Shown one piece after another: positions 45,424 through 52,783 of a stretch of DNA of 64,000 bases (positions are counted from its first letter, which is position 1; each line of letters begins with the position of its first letter). The position numbers and the translations under genes were made by a program. A model generated the notes under the pieces. It made no database searches. It was not told the origin of the DNA and saw nothing but the letters and a program-made list of their open reading frames with translations. This DNA is from Planococcus soli. GTDB taxonomy: Bacteria; Bacillota; Bacilli; Bacillales_A; Planococcaceae. The stretch spans positions 620,001 through 684,000 of the forward strand of contig NZ_WXYN01000051.1 of assembly GCF_016881065.1 (NCBI RefSeq). Reading direction: 5' to 3'.

Positions 45424-45457
45424 GTTCAGTTCCTCACTTTCATATATATGATGGTGC

Positions 45458-46069
45458 TTAAAGCTTGTTCAGAAGAGGCAAATAATTGATGCGGGGAAAC
45501 GCTCCAGGTGTTAGTTCAAATGAAGTTTCTTCAATTTCCTGCAAAGTAACCGATTTTCTTCCGCCAGTCAACATCCGGTTCCAAAACACTTCGAGTTCTC
45601 CGTAAGGCATGATGAAATACCGCTGCCAGGATGAAAAACGGATGATCATGAACGCCACTCCATTTTGTTGGACCACTTGGGACATATGATGGATTTGGTG
45701 ATCATGAATGTTCTTCAATGGAAATGAAGTTTTGCTTTCTGTTTCTTTCGCCTCGAAGTCAATGTATTTTCCATTCCATACACCGTTGTAATCTGTGGTG
45801 GAGGGAGACTGGAAATAAGCTTCCCGAATGACGGCAGCACTTCTGGAAGGATACTCGACTTTAACGATTTGCAGAGGCACAGGCTTTTTATGGATGACTG
45901 CCAATCCCAACTGAAGATAATAATCATTGGTCTCGTTCAACTCGTCCTCTAATGTCTTCCCGCGGTTGCTGAAGGAAAAATCCTTCTTATTTTTCTTTGC
46001 CGTTTGTTGTTTGGCAGGCTGCTCTTTTGAAGGAACAAATTTTTTTCCATTTGGATAATTGATTGCCAT
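45458..46069 (-). CDS. recU: Holliday junction resolvase RecU
   Basis: A 203-residue resolvase. Catalytic features of the family are visible: RGKTLEDELNETNDYYL, the DYNGVWNGKYIDFEAKET segment holding the metal-binding Asp and Glu, and IHDHQIHHM. It cuts four-way junctions during recombination and chromosome segregation. ATG 46069 with AGCGAGGTG upstream. Its linkage with ponA couples a recombination and a wall gene, as in other Firmicutes. Confidence 0.93.
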   Translation of the reverse strand: MAINYPNGKKFVPSKEQPAKQQTAKKNKKDFSFSNRGKTLEDELNETNDYYLQLGLAVIHKKPVPLQIVKVEYPSRSAAVIREAYFQSPSTTDYNGVWNGKYIDFEAKETESKTSFPLKNIHDHQIHHMSQVVQQNGVAFMIIRFSSWQRYFIMPYGELEVFWNRMLTGGRKSVTLQEIEETSFELTPGAFPRINYLPLLNKL

Positions 46070-46090
46070 TGTGATACACCTCGCTTACTC

Positions 46091-46099
46091 TATCATATC
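46091..46099 (-). promoter_or_regulatory. Extended -10 promoter of recU-ponA
   Basis: Read on the minus strand: TG-A-TATGAT, followed by AG. The string TGATATGATAG is identical at the dynA promoter (57160-57170). Confidence 0.45.
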
Positions 46100-46447
46100 A
46101 CAAGCTTTTAGACGACTGATATGATGAAAGGTTTCAACAATTTAAGTCGGAAAAATGACGTCTAAGAATTCCAGCCTCATAAAATTCCAGAAAACAATGG
46201 TTCTTGCATAGCTGTACAAGATCCATTTCGATGGAAGCCTTCAGTTTGCCCTGTTTTCCCGAACATCGGTGCAACAGGGCATCTTCCTTACACTTCCCTA
46301 AAAACTAAGTGATGAATCCAACTTCTGTCTGTTCTCTAATAATAACGGATTTCTTAGACGGTTCCAAATGGGAAGAATGCTTGTTCGATAAAAGTCGTAC
46401 CGTATTGGTGAATATGATAAACTAATGGCAATGGAGGGGTTGCAAAA
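46100..46447. other. Gene-free divergent spacer between recU and yppE
   Basis: About 350 bases without a credible gene. It contains an 8-bp perfect inverted repeat GCCCTGTT/AACAGGGC (46248-46280) with a 17-base loop and no T run. In B. subtilis small genes yppC and yppD lie here; I see no trace of them. A yppE RBS (GGAGGGG) is at its right end. Confidence 0.6.
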
Positions 46448-46816
46448 ATGACAGTTAGAGAGCTCTCTTCTGCATTATACGACGAATGCGGAAAATGCCA
46501 GGACCGCTTTTTTGAAATGCGTGAAACGGATGCGGTTCCGGATTTTTATGAAGATGTTAAACCATACGCAGATTACTGGCACGGCAAAATAAATGAATGG
46601 CAAAGGGAATCATTGCTTTACATTCAACAGGAGCGGCCGAAGTATGTCCACAAGCCGACAATCGATACAGCGGCAGAAGGCATGGCGCAATTTTTTGTTC
46701 AGAGCTTTTATAAGGAGACCAGCAAAAAACGTTTTATCCAGACGATCCAGGCAGCCCAATACACGTTGCAGACTTTTATGCTGGCCATAGATGAAAAGAG
46801 TGCTGAGCATGATTAA
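46448..46816 (+). CDS. yppE: YppE family protein (DUF1798)
   Basis: A 122-residue helical soluble protein. The segment ERPKYVHK (near 61-68) and the following spacing match B. subtilis YppE (DUF1798), of unknown function. AATGGAGGGGTTG holds the RBS. Its last eight bases overlap the start of mrfA, so it is coupled with the repair pair. The genes yppF, yppG and sspM that stand between yppE and yprA in B. subtilis are missing. Confidence 0.8.
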   Translation: MTVRELSSALYDECGKCQDRFFEMRETDAVPDFYEDVKPYADYWHGKINEWQRESLLYIQQERPKYVHKPTIDTAAEGMAQFFVQSFYKETSKKRFIQTIQAAQYTLQTFMLAIDEKSAEHD

Positions 46817-49079
46817 GCGAAAAAAACTGCCTGAGTTGATGAATGAATGGAAAACAGAACCGGACATGATGGAGCGTATTGTCCACTGGCATACGCGGCA
46901 GGAAAAACCTGCAAGGTACGCTGACTTTCCTCCGGAGATGCATGGCAGCCTGAAAGCAGCATTGCGGAAAAAAGGCATTGAGCAATTATATACCCATCAG
47001 CGCGAAGCGTTTGATTTGGCAACCTCCGGCAATTCGTTTACCGCGGTTACGCCTACAGCATCGGGCAAATCCTATTGCTATCATTTGCCGGTGCTGCACA
47101 AAATTTTGAATGATCCGGGCGCACGCGCTCTGTACTTGTTTCCCACAAAAGCATTGGCGCAGGATCAGAAAAGCGATCTGCATGATTTGATTGAGAAGAC
47201 GGAAGAAGAGATTCTGTCTTACACGTATGATGGAGATACTTCTCCTGCAATCCGTACTAAAGTGCGCAAAGCCGGACAAATCGTTATGACAAACCCGGAC
47301 ATGCTGCACTCGGCGATTTTGCCGCATCACACGAAATGGGTCTCTTTATTTGAGAACCTTCATTATATAGTCATCGACGAGCTGCATACGTACAAAGGCA
47401 TATTCGGGACGCACGTAGCCCATGTCATCCGCAGGCTGAAACGGATCTGTGAATTTTATGGCAGCAATCCGGTCTTTATCTGCACTTCCGCAACAATCGC
47501 CAATCCTAAAGAACTGGCAGAAAACTTGACGAACAGCACACATAAGCTGATTGACGAAAACGGTGCACCTTCGGGCAAAAAGCATATTGTTTTTTACAAT
47601 CCGCCAATTATTCACCCGACTTTTGGCGTCCGCAGAAGCGCAATACTGGAAGTCCGGGATTTGGCCACCCACCTGATCAAAAACGGCATTCAGACGATCG
47701 TTTTCGCCAAGAGCCGGGTTCGCGTCGAAATGCTGGTAACTTATTTGCAGGCCATCACCAAAATGAAACTGCAGGATGATTCGATTAAAGGCTATCGTGG
47801 AGGCTATTTGCCGACAGAACGGCGAGCTATTGAAAAAGGTTTGCGCGATGGTTCAATTCAGTGTGTCGTTTCCACCAATGCTTTGGAACTTGGCGTCGAT
47901 ATTGGCCAGCTTCAGGCATGCATCATGACGGGCTATCCCGGAAATATCGCTAGCGCCTGGCAGCAGGCAGGGCGCGCAGGACGCCGCCAGGATGAATCCC
48001 TGGTCATTTACGTGGCGCAATCAACTGCCCTGGACCAATACATCATCAACCATCCGGAATATTTGCTGGACCAATCGCCGGAAGAAGCCCGCATCCATCC
48101 GGAGAACATCATCATCTTGATGGACCATCTGAAATGTGCTTCTTTTGAACTGCCATTCCGCATCGACGATCAGTACGGAGAATTTGAAGTGCAGGAACTG
48201 CTGGAGTATCTGCAGGAAGAAGGGGTGCTTGTCCGGACCTCAGATCGCTGGCATTGGATGAGCGACCGTTTTCCGGCGCATGATATTTCCCTGCGCTCTG
48301 CTTCACAGGAAAATGTCGTCATCATCGACCAGTCAGTTCCTGCAGATACACGTGTAATTGGCGAAATGGACCGCTTCAGTGCTATGACGCTGCTGCACGA
48401 AGAAGCAATCTACCTGCATCAAGGCACGCAGTTCCAAGTGGAAATCCTGGACTGGGAAGAAAAGAAGGCCTACGTCAGGGAAGTCGACGTCGATTATTTC
48501 ACAGATGCCAATCTGGCAGTGGAATTAAAAGTGATGAGCGAAGACAAAGATAAGATGATGAACAGTTCAGAAGTTTTCTATGGCGATATCGCTGTACTTG
48601 CCATGCCGACGATTTTCAAAAAAATTCGATTTGATTCGCATGACAATATTGGCTCAGGGCCGATTTCGTTGCCGCCAGAAGAGCTTCATACTTCTTCAAC
48701 TTGGTTGAGTTTTACGAAACCGGCGGATTTTTCGGAAGCAGAGCTGTCTGATACGATGACCGGAGCGGCATATGCAATCGAATCGTTCATTCCTGTATTT
48801 GTTCAATGCGACCGTCGGGATGTCCATGTCGTGCCTCAAGTGAAATCGCCGCATAACGACATGCCGTCGTTTTTTATACACGATTCCTACCCAGGCGGCA
48901 TCGGCATCAGCGAGCGGATTTATGATTTGTGGAAGCCGTTGCTCGATAAAGCGCAGCAGCACGTCTCAGAATGTCCATGTCTGGATGGATGCCCATCATG
49001 CATAGGCGCACAGGACGCAGCCATCAGTATGAAGGGCCACGTAATTCGGCTATTGGATGAGCTTCGCAAAGAGGGGTGA
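46809..49079 (+). CDS. mrfA: DNA repair helicase MrfA (YprA)
   Basis: A 756-residue superfamily 2 helicase with a C-terminal zinc-binding DUF1998-type domain. Walker A PTASGKSYCYH is near residue 84, a DELH box (VIDELHTYKG) near 194, and C-terminal helicase motifs TNALELGVDIG and QQAGRAGRRQ near 360-395. The four metal-binding cysteines are in CPCLDGCPSC close to the end. MrfA acts with MrfB to repair mitomycin C lesions in B. subtilis. ATG 46809 is preferred to ATG 46791, which lacks a separate RBS. Confidence 0.92.
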   Translation: MIKRKKLPELMNEWKTEPDMMERIVHWHTRQEKPARYADFPPEMHGSLKAALRKKGIEQLYTHQREAFDLATSGNSFTAVTPTASGKSYCYHLPVLHKILNDPGARALYLFPTKALAQDQKSDLHDLIEKTEEEILSYTYDGDTSPAIRTKVRKAGQIVMTNPDMLHSAILPHHTKWVSLFENLHYIVIDELHTYKGIFGTHVAHVIRRLKRICEFYGSNPVFICTSATIANPKELAENLTNSTHKLIDENGAPSGKKHIVFYNPPIIHPTFGVRRSAILEVRDLATHLIKNGIQTIVFAKSRVRVEMLVTYLQAITKMKLQDDSIKGYRGGYLPTERRAIEKGLRDGSIQCVVSTNALELGVDIGQLQACIMTGYPGNIASAWQQAGRAGRRQDESLVIYVAQSTALDQYIINHPEYLLDQSPEEARIHPENIIILMDHLKCASFELPFRIDDQYGEFEVQELLEYLQEEGVLVRTSDRWHWMSDRFPAHDISLRSASQENVVIIDQSVPADTRVIGEMDRFSAMTLLHEEAIYLHQGTQFQVEILDWEEKKAYVREVDVDYFTDANLAVELKVMSEDKDKMMNSSEVFYGDIAVLAMPTIFKKIRFDSHDNIGSGPISLPPEELHTSSTWLSFTKPADFSEAELSDTMTGAAYAIESFIPVFVQCDRRDVHVVPQVKSPHNDMPSFFIHDSYPGGIGISERIYDLWKPLLDKAQQHVSECPCLDGCPSCIGAQDAAISMKGHVIRLLDELRKEG

Positions 49080-49085
49080 AGAAGA

Positions 49086-50333
49086 ATGTCGTTTGAAAAC
49101 AAACTTCTCCAAATGAAAGGCATGCTGAAAAAACAGCCGGCCAAAAAACAGCAGCCTAAAGCGTCAGAGCGGCCGCTCCATGAAAACAAGTGGAATGGGA
49201 TCGGACTGGAGTTGGTCGAAAACAAATTCGGCTACGTATTCCAAAAAAAAATCATCTATCCTTTTGACACCCGGCATGGTTCAGTCGTGTTGAATGAACT
49301 GGATCCTGTGCTGAAGGCGTGGCAAAACACGGATTTTGATCATCCTTTCAAGCTCAAGGAACAGGACCCGCTTGTTTTTTTTGATACGGAAACCACAGGC
49401 CTCAGTGGAACCGGTGCGTATATCTTTTTGATTGGCCTGCTCGTAAAGCGCAGCGACCATTTTGAAATGATGCAGTATATCATGCCGGATCCTTCCCATG
49501 AAGCTGCGTTTTTGTACGAAACCGGATTGTGGAAAACGGACGATCCGATCATTTTTTCTTATAATGGCAAAAGCTTTGACTGGCCGCAGCTGACGTCCCG
49601 CTGGACCATGCACCGAAACATTCTTCCGAAGCTTCCGGTTCCGCGCCAAATTGATTTGTTTCATGGCACAAAGCGAATTTGGAAAAATGAGCTGGCACGG
49701 ATGAAGCTCAGCACCATTGAAGAAGAAAAGCTTGGTTTTACACGGCAAGGGGATGTGCCCGGCTACTTGATTCCTGCCATTTACCTCGATGCTGTGAAGA
49801 GCGGGTTTCCCGAGGGATTGGCAAAAGTGCTGTATCATAACGAGCTGGATATCCTGTCGCTCGTTTCGCTGTATGTGCTGTCATCCAATTTGCTGATGGA
49901 GGACATGGAGTCGGAAACGAGCGGAGCCTATACAAATATCGGCAAATGGTATGCAGACTTGAAACAGTTTGACCAAAGTGCAGCATATCTCGAACATGTG
50001 ACAGTGGAGCGCGGCGCTTCCTCGGCGTTGGCTCGATATTTGCTGGCCATTCAGAAAAAAAGGGCAGGTAAGCACGAAGAAGCCGTTAAATTATTTAAAG
50101 AAGCCGCACCTCACTTGCGCGGCAGCATTGAAGTGGAGGCATGGATCCATGCTTCTAAACTTTACGAGCATCAATTGCGCGACCTGGACCAAGCGATCAC
50201 TATGGCTGGTTTTGCAAAAGAAGCGAGCGAGCATACAAAAGTACGCCATTCCCTCATAGAGGATATCTTCAAAAGGCAGAAGCGCCTGGATGAGAAAAAG
50301 AGAAAAAAACGCCCTGAAGTTGCTGAGAACTAA
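49086..50333 (+). CDS. mrfB: MrfB (YprB), RNase H-like exonuclease with TPR
   Basis: A 415-residue partner of MrfA. A DEDD-type exonuclease fold is marked by FFDTETTGLSGTGAY (near 97-111), SYNGKSFDWPQL and the later catalytic HNELDILSLVSLY. The C-terminal third (about 275-400) consists of tetratricopeptide repeats. It begins 6 bases after mrfA with GAGGGGTG as RBS. It ends just before the hairpin at 50347. Confidence 0.92.
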   Translation: MSFENKLLQMKGMLKKQPAKKQQPKASERPLHENKWNGIGLELVENKFGYVFQKKIIYPFDTRHGSVVLNELDPVLKAWQNTDFDHPFKLKEQDPLVFFDTETTGLSGTGAYIFLIGLLVKRSDHFEMMQYIMPDPSHEAAFLYETGLWKTDDPIIFSYNGKSFDWPQLTSRWTMHRNILPKLPVPRQIDLFHGTKRIWKNELARMKLSTIEEEKLGFTRQGDVPGYLIPAIYLDAVKSGFPEGLAKVLYHNELDILSLVSLYVLSSNLLMEDMESETSGAYTNIGKWYADLKQFDQSAAYLEHVTVERGASSALARYLLAIQKKRAGKHEEAVKLFKEAAPHLRGSIEVEAWIHASKLYEHQLRDLDQAITMAGFAKEASEHTKVRHSLIEDIFKRQKRLDEKKRKKRPEVAEN

Positions 50334-50346
50334 GCACGGCAAATCC

Positions 50347-50381
50347 ACCTTATGCTATACTTATCATAAGGTAGCTTTTTT
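50347..50381 (+). terminator. Terminator of mrfAB enclosing the gpsB -10 box
   Basis: Perfect 8-bp inverted repeat ACCTTATG/CATAAGGT, then AGCTTTTTT. The 10-base loop contains TATACT, and TG-C-TATACT (50353-50361) forms an extended -10 box 38 bases before gpsB. Terminator and promoter therefore share the same bases. Confidence 0.6.
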
Positions 50382-50398
50382 ATGGAAGGACGATTGGA

Positions 50399-50692
50399 AT
50401 GGACAATAAATTTACATCAAAGGACATTTTAGAAAAAGATTTTAAAACGGCAATGCGCGGTTACAATCAGGATGAAGTGGATCATTTCCTGGATGAAGTC
50501 ATTCAGGATTATGAAGCTTTCGCGAAGCGGATTGAACAGCTGGAAAACGAAAATAAACGCTTGCGCATGGAACTGGAAGACACGCCAAGAAAACAGGCGA
50601 CACCGGCACCCGGAACGACAAACTTCGATATTCTGCGCCGCTTGTCCCATCTTGAAAACCATGTATTCGGCAACAAGCTGGACAATAACTAA
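50399..50692 (+). CDS. gpsB: Cell division regulator GpsB
   Basis: A 97-residue DivIVA-like protein. The N-terminal membrane-binding and PBP-binding domain ([20 protein letters not shown], residues 5-24, and [11 protein letters not shown]) is followed by a coiled coil (about 35-60) and a C-terminal helix for hexamer formation. GpsB docks on the cytosolic tail of PBP1A and shuttles it between septum and side wall; ponA is 5 kb away. ATGGAAGGACG holds the RBS. Confidence 0.95.
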   Translation: MDNKFTSKDILEKDFKTAMRGYNQDEVDHFLDEVIQDYEAFAKRIEQLENENKRLRMELEDTPRKQATPAPGTTNFDILRRLSHLENHVFGNKLDNN

Positions 50693-50697
50693 AACAA

Positions 50698-50726
50698 TTG
50701 TTTTATTGTGCCAAATGACGTATACT
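50698..50726 (+). promoter_or_regulatory. SigA-type promoter of rnpB
   Basis: TTGTTT, exactly 17 bases, TATACT. Start would fall at about 50733, where the P1 helix begins. Confidence 0.65.
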
Positions 50727-50732
50727 AGTAAA

Positions 50733-51131
50733 GCCATTTGAAATTCTGGCAATCGCTCTGGCATTTATGCTGGAGAGGAAAGTCCATGCTCGCACGGTTC
50801 TGAGATGACCGTAGTGTTCGCGCCCAGTGAAACAATAAGTTGGGGCAGCTAGCAATAGCTGACGGCGGGTAGAACGCCTAAGTCTTCGGATATGGCCTAA
50901 ATACCCTGAAGGTGCCACAGTGACGGAGCTGTATAAGAAATTATGCAGGTGGAACGAGGTAAACCCCGTGAGCGAGAAACCCAAATTATGGTAGGGGCAC
51001 TTTTCTGAAGGAAATGAACCGATGAAGAGGCAGGCGCAAGCTTGCAGATAGATGGTTGCTGTCCACTAGTACGAGGTGCAAACCGCTTGAGTACGTGGAA
51101 ACAAAACATGGCTTATAGAATTTCACATGGT
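50733..51131 (+). ncRNA. rnpB: RNase P RNA, class B
   Basis: About 399 bases that follow the B. subtilis RNase P RNA closely. Diagnostic segments are GAGGAAAGTCCATGCTCGCA (50774 onward), GACGGCGGG, CTTCGGATATGGCC, GGTGCCACAGTGACG, GAGCGAGAAACCCAAATT and AACAAAACATGGCTTA near the 3' end. The P1 helix pairs CCATTTGAAATTC at the 5' end with GAATTTCACATGG at the 3' end, with one mismatch. It is the catalytic RNA that matures the 5' ends of tRNAs. It has its own promoter and terminator. Confidence 0.97.
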
Positions 51132-51147
51132 CTTAAAATGCTTATCA

Positions 51148-51175
51148 AAGGCTCTCCTGTCGGGGGAGCTTTTCT
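51148..51175 (+). terminator. Intrinsic terminator of rnpB
   Basis: Stem GCTCTCC/GGGGGAGC (one wobble) extended by AAAG/TTTT, loop TGTC, then TTTTCTTC. Confidence 0.75.
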
Positions 51176-51224
51176 TCATATTATGAGTCGAAATGTTAAA
51201 AAGTATAGATTTTGAAGAAATCGT

Positions 51225-51464
51225 TTCAGGCGGACGATTTCCACTCTTTCTTCTAAGAGTTATCCAGAGAATACAAACTTAAATGCTTTGCGGAATAACC
51301 TGCAAGATTTATAAAATTGGCTTCCTTATTTTTCTGATTTAAAAAGATATGGAGCACACCAACGGAGACTCCCGCGGTATAGTGAAGTGCCGAAATCCAC
51401 TCGGACAGCAAGTCCGAGTTAGTTCGGCGCGAGCCCGCAGGAAAGCGGAGTTGGTTTGCGGAAT
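51225..51464 (-). repeat. Dispersed intergenic repeat, family 2, copy 2
   Basis: On the minus strand it begins ATTCCGCAAACCAACTCCGC (51464 downward) and ends AATCGTCCGCCTGAA (51239-51225). The 30-base left end matches copy 1 (33197-33226) at 27 positions and the 15-base right end at 14. The interior, about 240 bases overall against 102, contains the perfect hairpin ACTCGGAC-AGCAA-GTCCGAGT inside an outer CCGAA/TTCGG pair. The remaining spacer up to ypsC holds no gene. Confidence 0.7.
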
Positions 51465-51529
51465 ATCAACAGCAGAAAAGGAGTTAATATTAAAAAGAGA
51501 TTAACCTATACATTGAAAATATATAGGTA

Positions 51530-51552
51530 GGTCAATTGACCATCAATATAAT
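51530..51552 (+). promoter_or_regulatory. Palindrome and -10 box upstream of the rRNA methyltransferase gene
   Basis: GGTCAATTGACC, a perfect 12-bp palindrome (51530-51541), stands 5 bases before a consensus TATAAT (51547-51552). A usable -35 at normal spacing is not seen, so a bound regulator or activator is possible but unproven. Confidence 0.35.
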
Positions 51553-51597
51553 AAACATCGAAATCTGAATTAGTGAACAACTGGAGAGGAAGTCATT

Positions 51598-52734
51598 ATG
51601 ACAACATTTAAATTGCTCGCAACAGCTGCTATGGGCTTGGAGTCGATAGTAGCCAACGAAGTAAAAGAACTGGGATACGAAACTGAGACAGAGAACGGCA
51701 AAGTATTTTTTGAAGGAAATGAACGGGATATCGCTAAAACAAATCTGTGGCTGCGGACAGCTGACCGCGTCAAGATCATTGCCGGTGAATTCAACGCTTA
51801 TACCTTTGATGAATTGTTCGAACGCACAAAAGAAATTGAGTGGGAAAAATTCCTGCCGGTGGATGCTGAATTTCCGGTACAAGGGAAATCGGTTAAATCG
51901 ACCTTGCACAGTGTGCCAAACTGCCAGTCAATTGTTAAAAAAGCGATTGTCGAGCGCTTGAAAAAAGCATATCACCGCAATTCCTTTTTGGATGAAACCG
52001 GACCGCGCTTTAAAATTGAAGTATCAATCCTGAAAGACAAAGTGCAATTGTCCATTGACACAAGCGGAGCAGGGCTGCATAAACGCGGCTACCGTTTGGA
52101 TCAGGGGGAAGCCCCATTGAAAGAAACCTTGGCTGCGGCCTTGGTGAAATTATCAAGATGGACGCCTGACCGTCCATTCGTTGATCCGTTCTGCGGTTCT
52201 GGTACAATCGCTATTGAAGCGGCGATGATTGGCCAAAACTTGGCGCCCGGCTACAACCGCGATTTCGACAGCGAAGAATGGCCATGGATTGGCCAGGAGA
52301 TTTGGGATGAAGTCCGCGAAGAAGCGGAAGAGCTGGCAAATTATGACCAGCCCTTAAATATTCTTGGCACAGACATCGACCACCGCATGCTGACAATTGC
52401 GGAAGAAAATGCCCGGGAAGCCGGCTTTGCCGACTTGATTCAATTCGAGCAGCGCCAAGTGAAAGATTTCACCACTACTGAAGAAAACGGCGTTGTCGTT
52501 GGAAACCCGCCATATGGGGAACGTCTTGGTGAAATTGAAATTATTGAAGAAATGATTGCGGACATGGGGCGCGTATTTGCGAAGCATCCGACATGGTCCA
52601 TCTACATGCTGTCATCGATGGGGCGTTTCGAAACCCTATACGGACAGCCGGCCACGAAAAAACGCAAATTATTCAACGGATTTATCCGCACGGATCTTTT
52701 CCAATTCTGGGGAGAACGTTCAAAAAATAAATGA
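51598..52734 (+). CDS. ypsC: 23S rRNA guanine-N2 methyltransferase-like protein (YpsC)
   Basis: A 378-residue THUMP-domain RNA methyltransferase (RlmL N-terminal-half type). The THUMP region covers about 45-155; the Rossmann methyltransferase has FCGSGTIAIEAAMIG (near 198-212) for SAM binding and NPPYGERLG (near 303) as the catalytic NPPY motif for base N-methylation. The exact rRNA position is inferred from family only. The RBS is AGAGGAAG. It is followed by a perfect hairpin and then the helicase ypvA. Confidence 0.9.
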   Translation: MTTFKLLATAAMGLESIVANEVKELGYETETENGKVFFEGNERDIAKTNLWLRTADRVKIIAGEFNAYTFDELFERTKEIEWEKFLPVDAEFPVQGKSVKSTLHSVPNCQSIVKKAIVERLKKAYHRNSFLDETGPRFKIEVSILKDKVQLSIDTSGAGLHKRGYRLDQGEAPLKETLAAALVKLSRWTPDRPFVDPFCGSGTIAIEAAMIGQNLAPGYNRDFDSEEWPWIGQEIWDEVREEAEELANYDQPLNILGTDIDHRMLTIAEENAREAGFADLIQFEQRQVKDFTTTEENGVVVGNPPYGERLGEIEIIEEMIADMGRVFAKHPTWSIYMLSSMGRFETLYGQPATKKRKLFNGFIRTDLFQFWGERSKNK

Positions 52735-52737
52735 GAC

Positions 52738-52767
52738 GAAACGGGAGAGCGATGGCTCTTCCGTTTC
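52738..52767 (+). terminator. Hairpin between ypsC and ypvA, weak T tract
   Basis: 13-bp stem GAAACGGGAGAGC/GCTCTTCCGTTTC (one G-T wobble) with loop GATG. Only TTTCTCTG follows, and the GAGGAGAG ribosome binding site of ypvA starts six bases later, so it may be a partial terminator or a processing structure. Confidence 0.5.
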
Positions 52768-52783
52768 TCTGTGAGGAGAGTTT

